Source: Wolfiporia cocos (lineage: Eukaryota > Basidiomycota > Agaricomycetes > Polyporales > Phaeolaceae). Taken from it: DNA of 64,000 bases. The notes below the pieces were generated by a model. That model was not told where the DNA came from, searched no databases, and was given only the letters and a program-made list of their open reading frames with translations. The stretch is taken from NCBI GenBank assembly GCA_029448655.1, contig JACCLO010000010.1, positions 1,674,001-1,738,000 of the forward strand, read 5' to 3'. Positions 11,675-23,800 of the stretch are shown here, piece after piece. Numbering within the stretch: the stretch's first letter is position 1; every line of letters begins with the position of its first letter. Made by a program: the position numbers and the translations under genes.

Positions 11675-12313
11675 GCGAGGCTTTAGCAAGAACAACCCTC
11701 GAGAGAGATCAGCAACTGCGGTGCGACCACAATTGATTACATATTGTGATACAGTGGACCAGCGTTTCAAGCTTGACAGAAGACAACAGCAACCGCGGCA
11801 CGGCTGGTTGGTTGCTACCGTGATATAGCGGTACAGCTTTCCCTGTAGCATCTATTATTTGCCACGCACAGGTTTGTCTTATCACCATCTATGCGAACAG
11901 CTAAGTCCAGCAGGCTAAGTGCCGCTCTACATGCGCATGAGCAAGGTGTACAACTATCTCCGCAATATCTCAAGGTGATCTGTTGAGCTTGCGAACGAAA
12001 AGGATCAATCCAGAGGTGCAGAGCGATAGAGGGTAATTGCTTGACGCCATGCGGGAGCGCTGGTCTTGAGTTGCAGCTGCAGGTTGCGTGCGTTGAGATA
12101 ATAGAGATCGCAAATACCGAAGTAATGCTGATGCGCTAAGAATCGTAATCTGTCTGCATTCAGATCTGCGGATCAAATAGAGAAACGTTTGTGCTGTCTA
12201 CGACCTGAACTTAGAGGGACACCATGGAATTTATCATTAGCAGTACAATTCTAATATACGAGTCTCGTAGCCACTCATCGGGATGCCGACGGGCGATAAG
12301 GTCCCATTGTCTC
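11675..12313. other. Intergenic, no gene seen
   Basis: This lies between the start of DUF6535 copy B and the 3' end of the oxysterol-binding protein gene, both on the minus strand. It holds only short frames and no repeat. Confidence 0.6.
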
Positions 12314-14305
12314 TCACAGATCTGATGCCGCCGCCTGGGTTGGACCAGGGTTGTGGTTGTGCCTGTAAACATAGGCGTCTTCCGTCGGAGGGTTTGCCTT
12401 GAAGAGCTTGCCAAGGCGCTCGTCTGCGCGGGGCCGTCAACCCAAATATTAAATGGAGGGACTGAACAAACGCACAGATGGGATCGGAATCTACGTGGTC
12501 GAAGTGCTTCAGCTGCCATTGCGTGCCTGCAGCCTGCTCATCCTTCCGCCGTTGCCTCTGCTCATTCTGCACATCACAGCATTAACACCCCAACTATGTC
12601 ACCTCACAACATGGAGGCCGATCCAACGCACCTCAATCTTGCTCTTCTCCTTGCTCGCAGTCTCAAAGTCGCCGTCACGGATGCCCTTCGCGACCCAGCG
12701 CCAGAGCCGCCGGCTCTCCCAATCGTCCATCTCCTCGACTGACTTCACCGTCACCTCCTCCTTGGGGCTCGTCACATCCGTGAAGATCGTGCCAGTGCGC
12801 GCGTCCTTCGACGTCTGGTGCCAGAGTCCTTCATACGTGTGCGCAGCGTGCGACGAGCCCGGCGGTGACAACGACGCCTTGAACGTGTGTGACTTGCCAG
12901 AGAAGTAACCCTTGCCCTTGTACTCGATCTGTATAGGATGTTTGATCGGTGTTGGCCGATGCAGTATGAAGGCACCATGCTTACGGTGGAGAGCCAGCCA
13001 GTCGAGCTTTGAATGTAGCTCGTCTCGGCAAGCTCGATGTAGGGCGATCCGTACCAAAGGCCGTCGATACGCAATCGGGGGAGGGTGATCAAGAACTCTT
13101 CCTTGCCGCCTCCTGGTAAGTTCACCGTGAGGACAGCATGCCCGATCTGCTTGACGATTATGCTGCCGCCTGCGAAGTGATGGATGTTATGCGCGTTCCT
13201 TCTAAGCTTCCCGATGGTGCTCGTGCAACATACCGCTGAAGCTAGTCTTCTGCGCGCTGTGTCCTTGCAGCGAGATACCCTTCGCCTCGTTAGCGATATA
13301 GTATGCCGTGATTGGCGGATGATGCGAGACTTGTTCTACGACCAGGTCGGTCTGCCCACGACCATTGATGTCTGGCCAGTATCCGTAGAACAACCTGTCA
13401 GGATACAATGTTAGGCACCAGAGATAAACGCGCTGATCGCATATCGCTACGAGCACGTACTCTCCAAGAACGGGGTTTAGCGGCCTAGAAGACGTGAGCT
13501 CATGCTTCATAGTAGACACAATAGGCAACAATACTTCTTTTCTGAGCCAAGCTTCTCATTACGCGATGTGTACTGTCCCTTGAGCGTACTCTATAGATCA
13601 CACAGTCACGACTATATTGTTGTGAACTCGCAGGTGAACTCACGATGAACCACTTGAGCACAAGCATTGAACGCTCCTCGTCGCTCTTGGCGTCCGCAAT
13701 AGCGGAGAACAGTTCTGGCCGCTCGCACCAGTAAGCTATTGTGCGATCACGACTGCGTCATTATATCATATTCATGTGAGCCATTAACGCACATACCTGG
13801 AAACTCAGTGAGCGATATGGGTGATAAAATGAATGGCGGGGCTGTCAATGATGAGAGATCTCCGGAGAACGATGCTATCCTGGATCGGACAACGTCAGCG
13901 CCAGGTTGACAACGATCTGGTTGAACAGCGGTGTGCGTGGCTCCTGGCAGCAGTCAAGTCCTGGAGGTACGCAGTGCACATATTCCCAGACATGCATAGC
14001 ACGTATACGCCGAAAAACTTGTGGAGGCGGGACACCACTTCCTATTTCGATCGACGCGCGGGAGATGCAGCTACCGAGAGCGCGCCGGAGATAAGTGAGA
14101 CACACTCACGATTTGAGGAACGTCGCCCAGCTGCTCTTTTGCGCTGCAGGCACGGCCTATGAGATTCCACGACGCAGAGACAGCGACAGAGAGAGGACAT
14201 GCGTGTGGATCAAGCGAATCAGACAGCGCATTCGCGCAGATACACACATTTCGAGGGACGAGTACGTGCCTCTCCCACATTCTCGTTCGGCGGCGTGTCG
14301 GTCAT
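12314..14305 (-). CDS. KES1: Oxysterol-binding protein, KES1/OSH4 type
   Basis: This is a lipid-transfer protein of the OSBP-related family. Family members move sterol and PI4P between membranes and restrain Golgi export (family knowledge). Eleven exons join in frame to 396 residues: 14305-14248, 14143-14110, 13879-13797, 13735-13644, 13590-13535, 13484-13461, 13394-13234, 13169-12985, 12928-12632, 12566-12476, 12423-12314. Landmarks in order: the lid region FLKSIASFSGDLSSLTAPPF, WCERPELF, VLKWFISTLKGQY, PLNPVLGELFYGYWPD, the family signature EQVSHHPP, GKGYFSGK, EEVTVKSVEE, and the C-terminal WQLKHFDHVDSDPIYERLGK. There is no PH or ankyrin domain, so it is the short class like yeast Kes1 (434 residues). 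One exon is only 24 bases (13484-13461). It is probably cytosolic with reversible membrane binding. Confidence 0.95.
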
Positions 14306-15121
14306 GTTGTTGTGCTTGAGTGAGCGGTCGTGAGTGAGGAGCAGATTGTCGTGGACGACGAGTGGACGACGAGGGAAGTAAAGCGAGTGTGGTAGATGGT
14401 TGAGGGTTCCGGCGCCGGTAACGCGCAGTGCCACATCTCGTCACTGCCGATCACGTGTACCGCTGTACCCCGCTCCGCTTCCGCACTCGTTGTAGCCGGT
14501 TATGGTCAAGCAATGTCCTGCTTGTTGCAACGACGCTGCTCTCATCACTGATATCGCACAATCATTGCGCCGTTCTTCTGCTGTGCAATGCTACGATTCA
14601 GCATGCGGATAGTCACTCGACTCAGGCACCAATGTGGTCGCTAGCCAGCACGGCGCGATGTACACGTAGCATGCGTCCCGCGACGGTTGATTGGCGTCGT
14701 CCCCCAAGACCTCCATCTACTCGACGGCAAGGCGGCCGTTGCATTCGGTCTTCGCTGATTGTGAGGGTTCTCTTACGTGTGTCGCAAAGTTGTGCCTGAC
14801 GTAAGCCTCACAACGGAAACCATTATAGCTAGCGCGTCAACCGAGCGCACAGGTATAAATAACAAGTTGCAGACACCACCGTCCAGTACAATACACGTCG
14901 GTCAAGATACAGCAAATGTGGACGTTGTAGACACGTGCGGCAGCGAACGACGGGGCTCGGTACCAGATAATACGGCGGCGGCCAGACGCAGAGGAAGTGT
15001 ACACCAGCAAACGAACGAGCGAGCGAAAGGATGCAGGCTGCAGTAAGTTACCACGGAAAGTCGAGTCGAGAAAGACGGAGGCGAGGGTTCTCTAGTGCAG
15101 GATGCTGGGGTATCGTGACGG
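14306..15121. other. Upstream region of the oxysterol-binding protein gene
   Basis: About 800 bases between the start of the KES1-like gene and the 3' end of the HMG-box gene. I see short frames only and no TATA box. No other gene is supported. Confidence 0.55.
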
Positions 15122-15773
15122 TCACTCGTCATCGTCATCGCCACCGCTGCCAGCACTGTCACCCTTCTTGCCCTGTATGCGCGGTCAGCACTGGTCTCGG
15201 TAACGAAACTGCAGGCTTACGTCGTATTCTGTCTTCTCGGCTTCCGCTCTCTGCTTATCCCGAGCCGCCTGCTCTACGTATGGCTGACACGCATACAGTC
15301 AGGATGCAGGCGTCTCTCGTCTGGCCACGACACTGACCTTCTTTTCAGACTCATCGAGCTCCTTCCACTTCGCGCCGAGCAGCTTGCCAATCTCACCTAA
15401 TAGACGCATATAGTCAGCGCATGTTCGTTTTTGCACCGCCTCCGTCATCGCCACGAGCGCATACAACGACCAAGACACGCATAGAGTCACTGTACACACC
15501 AAAACCTGCATCAGGATTCTCGGCCTTGATCCTCTCTCGCCAGTCCTGGCTGAAGAACATGTATGCAGACAGTGGACGCTTGGGCGCCTTAGGATCCTTC
15601 TTTGCCTTCGCCTTGGGGGCCTTTTCAGCCTTGTCGGCGGCCTTGCGCTACATCGCGTTCATCGCGCACGTCAGATGGCAAAAAGAAGAGCATATATACG
15701 TTATTAGATGATCAACAACGCATACAGCGAGCCAAACGCGCACCCTGGTTGCTTTGGTCGTTTCCTTCGGCAT
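15122..15773 (-). CDS. NHP6: NHP6-type HMG-box chromatin protein
   Basis: A small non-histone chromatin protein that bends DNA and, in yeast, assists FACT and RNA polymerase II and III promoters (family knowledge). Exons 15773-15744, 15647-15506, 15396-15338, 15283-15221 and 15172-15122 give 114 residues in frame. A basic N-terminal arm rich in Lys/Ala precedes [16 protein letters not shown], and one HMG box follows: [35 protein letters not shown] and [16 protein letters not shown]. The tail ends in GSGGDDDDE, the acidic finish common in fungal NHP6. The usual phenylalanine of D-A-x-F-G-E is absent because the intron donor GTTTTG follows DA directly. The first exon codes only ten residues ([10 protein letters not shown]). 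Two MluI cell-cycle boxes lie about 100 bases upstream. Confidence 0.93.
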
Positions 15774-16399
15774 CTGCAGCGTAGAAGACACGTCAGCAGC
15801 ACGTTAGGCACAATTTTTGGGGGAGTCAACGCGAGGGAGTGAGGGGCAGTCGCGCTGGTGGCGCCCGTATCGACGCGTCGCGACGCGTCGTGCCGTATAG
15901 GGCCCCCAACGAGCGTCCCGCCCCCGCACGGCGACGGCGCCCATAGAAGCCGGTAGATAACATCTAATAAGTATCTGAACCCACCTTGAGAGTGTGGAAG
16001 TAGAGAGGAAAGCAAGGAGGAGCTGTGCGTATATGTGGGTCGGTGGCAAGCGTTAGGCGCGGCTCAGTACTGGCTGGGTACTTCACTGCACTGGCTGGGC
16101 TGGTGAGAGGGGCTGGTGAGGCGCAGCCTCACAGCGCAGCGGGAACCGCGGATTATGTAATTGATCACGTGTTCTACCCGCGCCGCGCACAGACCATTGG
16201 AATTTGTAGCTGCGACCGGCGGTTCCTGGGCGCCAATTTACTGCAGGCCACACCAGCCGAGAACACCTGCGCAAGGAGCTGGAATCGCAGATAAAGTACA
16301 TTCATAGCAACAATTGTGACAACAGACGACAGCAATAGATAATGTACCGGTCAACTCTATGCTTCAAACAACATTGTGCCCCCCAGTGCAAGGTCTCAT
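15774..16399. other. Upstream region of the HMG-box gene
   Basis: This lies between the 3' end of the leucyl-tRNA synthetase gene and the start of the HMG-box gene. It contains the palindrome at 15871-15890; otherwise no gene or repeat is seen. Confidence 0.6.
15871..15890. promoter_or_regulatory. Perfect 20-bp palindrome with two MluI cell-cycle boxes
   Basis: CGACGCGTCGCGACGCGTCG equals its own reverse complement and contains ACGCGT twice. ACGCGT is the MCB element bound by MBF (Mbp1-Swi6) in yeasts (established). It lies about 100 bases upstream of the ATG of the HMG-box gene, a sensible place for a G1/S control site. Confidence 0.6.
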
Positions 16400-19300
16400 C
16401 TATGCCTGGACATTACGGTACTCGAAAGCGGGGTTACCTGGCTCAGCCGACTCAATAATTGTCTGCGTGAATGCTTCAGGGGAGTTGGCCTTAGCCTCAT
16501 CCGCCAGGTAGATCTCGGCATCGACCAAGTTCAAGGTCCGCTTCAAATATGGCAGGATCTCCTTCAATACCGTCAGCTCGGAGAATGGCAGTGTTCGGTT
16601 GAATGCTGTCTGGGCGCCGAACTGTGCCATGCGTTTCTATCATGCGATGTGAGTGATCCATGTCCGATACACAAGAGAGATGCACGTACTTTGAATGCTT
16701 GAACAAAGGGCATCGCGCGCTTGTCTTTGATCAACCCGCGCTGTGTCAACAGCTCGCGAACCTTGACGTCGTCAACCTTATCTGTGACGGGCGAGTATGC
16801 CTCCTTGACGGTCTGCACGCAGGCATCTTGCCACTCTGGGAAGGTGGTTGCGACATATATGCGCACGGCACGCGGTTTCGTTGGGTCGTATTGTGCCTGG
16901 CCCTGCTTGCCCTTGTTCATCTTCTTGAGCAGCGACAGCTCCGCGTCACGCATCGTCTTGATCGTGCCGCGCATGTACGCAGCCGCGTCGATGATCGTCT
17001 GGTCAGCGACGCGGGACTCGGGCCAACGCGCGAGGTGCACGGACTCGGGCTCCTTGAGGACAGTCTTCCAGATGTGCTCGGAGAAGTGGGGCGCGATGGG
17101 ACAGATGAGCAGGACTGCGACGCGAATCCACCATTCGACGAGCTCGGCGTGCATGCCGACATCAGCGGAGACCTCACGGTACCAGTCACGGGCGGTCTGA
17201 AGCTCGTAGAATCCGTATTTCACAGCGTCCTTGTACTCCATCCTGAAGAGCCGGATCAGCAGGAACGACGGCGCAAGTCACGGCGAACCTACGCTTCGTA
17301 ATACCGCTTCGTTGTGTTGATGAAGCCTATGACCTCCTCCTCAAAGACACGATCATGGTAGTTACGGGGACCTGAACGCAATTTCGACTTGTCTTGCATC
17401 ATTTCCTGCGGTCCTACGTATGAGAATCCAATTGCAAATGCGCCATCAGTCGAGTACTGACCTCGCACCAGGTGATCAAAGTGTGTAGACGGAGAATATT
17501 CGCGTTGGCGGTCTTTTCGTCGAAGTTCGCATCCTCGATACCATCCCCTGCGTCGGCCAAGCAAAGGCGCGCAGCATCCGCGCCGAATTTCTCGACAGAT
17601 TGCCGCATTGTCATCGAGTTGCCCTTGCTCTTCGACATCTTCTGTCCGTTGACCATCAAATGTCCGTTCGTCCGGATGCTGAGCGGCCACTTTGCCTCAG
17701 GGAAGAGCGCCGCGTGCACGTACATCAGGAACGTCAGGTTGTTCGGGATCAGGTCCTTGCCGGAGGAACGGACGTCGAAGGGGTAGAAGTAGTCATATTC
17801 TCGCTTCATGATGTCGATCTTGTCTTTCTCGACCGGAGCGTTCGCGGGCCAGGGGCCGTTGCGGTAAAGATATTCCCATACCTCGTCCGTCATCTGTTCA
17901 GGAGCAATGTCCAACAGACCACGCTTACTACCGTTGATGCTGCCTGTCTAATGGTGAGCAGGTCTACAGTGGCCAAAGTCTGAGATCTTACCCTGCAAAA
18001 AGTGCGCGATTGGGTAGTAGGCCATGTACATGGTCGAGTCACTCAAACTCTCAACGAGGAATGTAGGGTCCCAAGGAAGCTTAGATCCCAGACCGTATGT
18101 CCTGGCACATGCCCACTTGTTGAGCCATGCAAGGACACCTTCGAAGCCGTTGCGCGTCTCCTGGTGGTATGTCTCCATCTTCGCCAAGAGTCTGGCAAGT
18201 GTGCGCGATCTCAACACATTCTCCTCGAACTTGTGCTGAAGTCACATACCTTTCGGTTTCAGCCCTCCACGATGGCTCGCCGTAGTCGAGGTACCATTGG
18301 TCCATAAGGGCAACTACGCACTCGTCCGAGCTACGCGACACGACCATGCCCTCGGGCTCCGCGTACGCAAACGCGAGGTCCTGCGCGATCATGCTATCGC
18401 GCACCTTCTGCTTAGCGTCCTGCACTGACATGCCCTTGAACTCGCCAACAATCATCGTCCCGTTGTAGAAGCCCTCCTTGTACGCAATCTCCTTCGCTTC
18501 TGCGAGCTGCTTCGTATCTTTCTGCGACTGGATCTTGAGCTGCTTCACCAGCGCGGGCGCGGTCATCTCGCCGTAAGTTGGCGTGGAAAGCACTGGGATA
18601 GGCTCCAGCGCCGCCCAGGACGGGTCGATCTTGTAGTATTCGGCCTTTTTGCGCAGGTCCATGAGAGTCTGGTAGTCATCCGGCGAGTCGGAAGGGACCG
18701 ATGTGACAACTCCTGTACCCTGAGGTCGGAACGTTATGCGGAGCACAAAATCTGGAAGAATCAAGAGTTTACCTTGGTGGCAAGGACGTTGTCCATGGGC
18801 AGAACGTGAACCTCTGGGTACACAGAGAAGGGTGCCTTAATCTTCGTGCCGACAATGTCCTTGCCTTCAATCTCCGCCAGCTGGTGCAGCTGTCCACGGA
18901 CCGCCATGATACCCTGGTAGGTCATATTGCGAGCGGCGCGGTACGTGCACACGAACGCCTCGTTGTCGTTGATAGCGAAGACTCCGTACTTGATTGCGGT
19001 ACCCACGAAGCAGTTGGTCTGCCCATACCTTGTGGTACGTCAGGACGAGTCGGACGAGCCGACTGGCGGACTTACATGGTCTCCGGACGAAGCGTGGCTG
19101 CTACAAGATAGACTTTGCGACCGCCCACTTTGCTCTCGATCTCCTTCGTAGCATCGCTCCAGCTGACAACTTCCATTTTGATTCCCGTGTACTCTTGCGG
19201 GCCCAGCGCCTCACCCTCTGACCGGTCGTGGTCCATGCACGGTTGCCCGTCCTTCGGGCTGTAAATAGTATACCGCTCGCCGAACTTGATCTTGCCCAAG

Positions 19301-20068
19301 CTGTATAGGCGGTTCACCTGCCACCGCACGAACGAGTCGTAGTACGGGTTCGCGTCCGTGGTGATGAACGAGCGTCGCCAGTCGATCCGCGAGCCGAATG
19401 CGTTGTTGTCGGCCATGCAGATCGGCGGGAAATATTCCAACCAGTAGTACGGGTCCGCAAATTTGTAGATCTCTTCTCTATGGATCCCCATAGACTCCAT
19501 GATCTGGAATTGGTACTGCAGCCCGGTCGCTTTCGCCGCTACCTTGCCCTTCTTGGCCTTGTCCACAGGTTTTGGCTGCGCGGCAGACGCGTCGGTGGGC
19601 GCAGGAGCCTCTTCATCCGGCTTGAATCCCGAGAAGTCGGCACCGAACATTTCGATCTCGCGGGTGATCTTGTCTGAGGCAGCCTGAACAGTACGTGAAG
19701 GGCACGGACGGAAGAGTTTATAGGACACCCACCTTAATCGGCATACCAGTGCAATGGAATCCCAGAGGGAAGAGAACGCGCTTGCCTAGCAGACGGTGAT
19801 AGCCTGCGGCAAACTCGATTTTTGAAATAGAGAAGGCATGTCCGAGGTGCAGAGAGCCGTTCATGTAAGGGTAGGGGAAATTACCAAACCACTTGGGAAA
19901 CTTCTCTCTAATCTCCGCTGGAGAAAGCCCTGCAGTCTCCTCGAGTGTCGGCGCGTTCACCTCGAACAGCCGCTGCTCCTGCCATTGCTTCTGGTATTTT
20001 TGTTCGAGCTCGATGAGAAGATCACGCTTTCCGGTCTGAGCGAGCTCGATGGTGTTAGCAGAAGCCAT
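16400..20068 (-). CDS. CDC60: Leucyl-tRNA synthetase, cytosolic
   Basis: A class I aminoacyl-tRNA synthetase that charges tRNA-Leu. Nine exons give 1084 residues, as expected for the cytosolic eukaryotic/archaeal type (yeast 1090): 20068-19733, 19683-19076, 19028-18773, 18719-18250, 18191-17992, 17943-17462, 17405-17293, 17242-16690, 16636-16400. The HIGH-type motif is HLGH at about residues 74-77 in [16 protein letters not shown]. The inserted editing domain shows [16 protein letters not shown] and [15 protein letters not shown], the threonine-rich and aspartate sites that hydrolyse mischarged tRNA. KMSKS is intact as MSKSKGN near residue 727. The anticodon-binding helical domain and C-terminal extension follow. 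The start is the ATG of [16 protein letters not shown]; codons further upstream in frame lack an ATG. There is no mitochondrial presequence. Confidence 0.97.
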
Positions 20069-20829
20069 GGTGCGCACAAGTCTCGGAAGACGAGCAGGAC
20101 GTGTAGCACGTCCCCAGAGGGCAAGAATGGTGGTAGACAGCGAGGGCCCAAAGTCCAATCGATGGCAGTCAAGCTTTCCGAGTCACACAACTTTCCTCGC
20201 TGCAGATAATGTTGCGACGATTCGATCCGGTTCGTCTCCGAAAGCTTGGGCTCTGACTGTCAATCCAGTTTCTGTCCCAGTTCGGTTTGGCAACAAAAGG
20301 AAGTGTGCCGAGTTGTGGCTACTCGGCAATCATAGGGAACCTATGACACCCGTTGATTGAGCTATATGAGATACATTTAGTGGCACGGTACCATAACTGT
20401 CCCGGTGCATCATGGATAACTGCTGACAAGTACCATTGCTGCTAACCTCATGTATGGAGATTGTGGAACAGGTCATTACATGAGAATTTTCGCTGAATTG
20501 CAACTAAAGACGATCCAGGTCGCTACCTAATGTTTACAATATATGTTGGCACGTGCTGATTAGGCTACACGTATAGCGGTGTCAGGCTTTGGGGTGCCAT
20601 AGGTCCCACAGTGCCGAGTGCCGAGTGGCCGCCCTTGTCCTTGTCATAGTCACCTGACCGCGTCATTGGTGGTGTGACTGTGACAAATCATATCCATCAG
20701 TGGCTCGAACTCATTTGCTCTGTCAGCCGCTGCAGTACCCTGGCACCAAGTACAGCTGCTAGCCTCCGGGATATGCCTTCTAATAGTGAGCAATGAAGAC
20801 ACTGATACTTCACGTAAGGAACTCTAACA
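20069..20829. promoter_or_regulatory. Divergent promoter region, LeuRS / SNF2 helicase
   Basis: About 760 bases between two genes that start away from each other. No frame looks coding. No TATA box or clear operator can be named. Confidence 0.5.
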
Positions 20830-23800
20830 ATGATAGGGTTCACACATTCAAATCCGGTTCCACTGGGTGTGGCTACTCCAAGTGATCGTCCTAGAGTCAC
20901 TGCTCAAATCTGTACAAATATAGGATACGACTCTGATCCTGATTTCAACCCTGGCTCGTATGCGTATGAGCCTCCAAAGAAACGAAGACGAATCTCAACA
21001 AAATCCGCTTCACACGAGTCTGTTGAGCCTTTGCTAAAGCGAGAGAGGGGGCGTGCCGAGACTCTCAAACGGATTCCTGAACGCCTGAAATCGACAACGA
21101 ATAAGGGTATGTACTATTTCGTACTACTTGCTGTAGCCATTGACGTCTCGCGCATAGATGGCAAGTCCGCGAAGATGGTACAGACGTCCTCCAGCAATCC
21201 GTTGCTGGAATATTTCAGTGAGTCAAAGTATGAATGCTTGTTTTCCGCTCATTCACACAGTGCGTCATTGCAGAGGATGCAAGGCTCCATGACTCCTCAG
21301 ATGATGAGGCTGATGATGCGGAAGAGGAGGTGGTAGAATCGGAGGAGGATGCTGACAGATCAGACTATAGTAACGAAGTCGACGGAGAACTTCATTATGA
21401 TATAATGCGGACGTTCAACGCCGCTATGCAGAGCATCACACGCGCCTCAACAATATCCACAATGAATTACGAGAAAGAAGAACGTCAAGAGGACTCGGAC
21501 ACCGGTGGGATATCGGATGAACACTTCGATCCAACGTTCTGATACATGGCCACAGAGCCGGAAAGCGAGCAAGAGCAAGAGTCCGTGGTAAATTCCAATG
21601 CACCACCCGCATCAAGCTTAGTGCGACATCATTCATTACTCCGGACACATCAGGAGAGAATAAGTAGAACTTTGGATGAATCCGAGACAGAATCAGAATC
21701 AGAGACAGAGCAAACGCTACCGGATGCTACAAGATTGAAACACAACACGGTTTCAGGGGGCAACAGTCAGCCTTACAGCGCCTTCGCATCTCTTCTCATA
21801 ACCGGAACTGATCCTACCACAGACCCGCAACACGATTGTACGCACACAGACTCTGGCTCCGACACGGAAACAGACACGGAGGAAGAAGACGAAAAGATCC
21901 AGGTATCTGTCAAGTCTGCTGCCTTTGAGCATTATTTTAAATTTCCCTCGCCTAGAACTTTCGGCCTTGCCCAACCTTTCCACTCAAGGCTGGTCAGCGG
22001 ATACTCCCTCCTCTCGCTTTAGATGACAAGTACTCTGTGCCAAGCCGTATCAATACATTTCTGAGAGAGTATCAACGCGACGGTATCAGGTTCTTCTTTG
22101 AAAGGTACAAGAAAGGTCAGGGCGGTCTTCTTGGGGATGACATGGGCTTGGTAATTACAGGTTTTCAAGTGTCTCACATGATATCTAACTGTCGTTCTAG
22201 GGTCTGTTAATTTGCATACTATTCCTCGGATCTGGCACTTATGCGCTTACAGGCAAAACAATCCAAGTGATCTCATTCTTGTCCTCTATCATGCAGAAGA
22301 GTGGAGATACTCGTGATATTGGCCGCCGTAGAAAGCATGTGTCACGCCTTCAGGACGTCAGTGAGGAATGGAGAAGGCGAAGGGTGCTTCCTCCAGCGAA
22401 TGAGACATGGCCGACGTGTCTTATTATTGCCCCCAGCTCTGTTGTAGGAAACTGGGAGAGGGAATTTGAGACGGTAAGCGCGTTTTAATCATTCGCGCAA
22501 GATGAATTTAAGCTTTATAAGTGGGGTTACTTTGAAGTCGGTACATATACGGGGAAAGAGCGGACAGACGTCCTGGTTGACTTCAAATTAGGACGACTGG
22601 ATGTCGGTGCGTTATGTTGCATTTTCAGTTCTAATATCAACATTCAGTGTTTCTCACATACACAATCACAGTACTCACCTCGTTTGAGACCGCACGCAAA
22701 GATATTTCCCTACTAGATGACCTTGCATGGTCTTGCATTATTGTTGATGAGGCTCATCGCCTGAAGAACCCGCGATCAGGCCTGGCGGTTGCTTTTGACC
22801 AGTTTGCCTGCACTATACGCTTCGGCCTCACAGGCACAGGCAAGTGACACTGTACATTCGCATACACAAGACTCTCAACGACCATAGCTATACAAAACTC
22901 GCTTTCCGAGATGTGGACGATCCTCAATTGGACTAATCCGGGGAGCGTTGGGACCAAACCACAGTGGGACCGCTATGTGGCTAAGCCTCTTATCCTCGGA
23001 CAGAGTAAGACTGCCACGGACGATCAGCGTACCAAAGCAATAGTAGGCGCCACTTTTGGGTGTGCCGACAGCTTCCGTCTCTGATCACACGGGGTAGAAC
23101 GTAGCTAGCATACTGGTGGACAAGCTACTGCCAAAGCATTTCTTGAGGAGGTAGGTGCAGCAGCGAATACTTTATCAACTTCGTTTGACCGAACTCTCAC
23201 TCCAGAACAAAAGCTATCATCAAAGATCAGGTACCCTATGCATGGACGATGTTTTCCCCAGTCGATAATGATCTCCCGCGTAGCTTCCCAACAAAGATGA
23301 TCAAGTAGTCTTCTGTCCCCTGACTCCTAAACAGATCGAGGTGTACAAGCGCATTCTCAATATGGATCCAGTGAAAAACCTGGTTCAGAAGGATGAGCGG
23401 TGTGATTGCGGGTCGAGGAAGCCGTAAGCAAGATATTACAATGCCGGCATTCCTAGTGCTAAAAAACTGCAGGCGGAAGAGATGCTGTTATCCTATAAAG
23501 AAAGGGGATCTGTTCAAATATCTGATCACCTTGATTAAAATCTCTAACCACCTTGCGTTGATTTTGCCCTGTGAGACTAGTTCTCACAAATCCTGTCAGC
23601 CCACTCATCAATTGCTTGTTTAGCCCCTTCCGATACCCCGGAACAGACGATGCGAAACCGTCAGTTAACACAAGTTGCATTCAGTGGAGAGACGCCGCCG
23701 AAGTATGGAACTGCGATGTTGATGCCCAAATTCTGTGGCAAGTGGATGGTGAGTCATAGAAAGTCTCTACTTTTCCGACTAGAAAACGACAGAAACAGGT

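Noticed and set aside
20069..20158. N-terminal extension of leucyl-tRNA synthetase as a mitochondrial presequence
   Set aside because: The upstream in-frame codons contain only a TTG, no ATG, and the family start [15 protein letters not shown] fits the cytosolic enzyme.
21540..21542. In-frame TGA and several frame changes suggesting that the SNF2 gene is a pseudogene
   Set aside because: All are removed by consistent GT-AG or GC-AG introns of 48-82 bases with correct phases. The full 27-exon model is open from start to stop.
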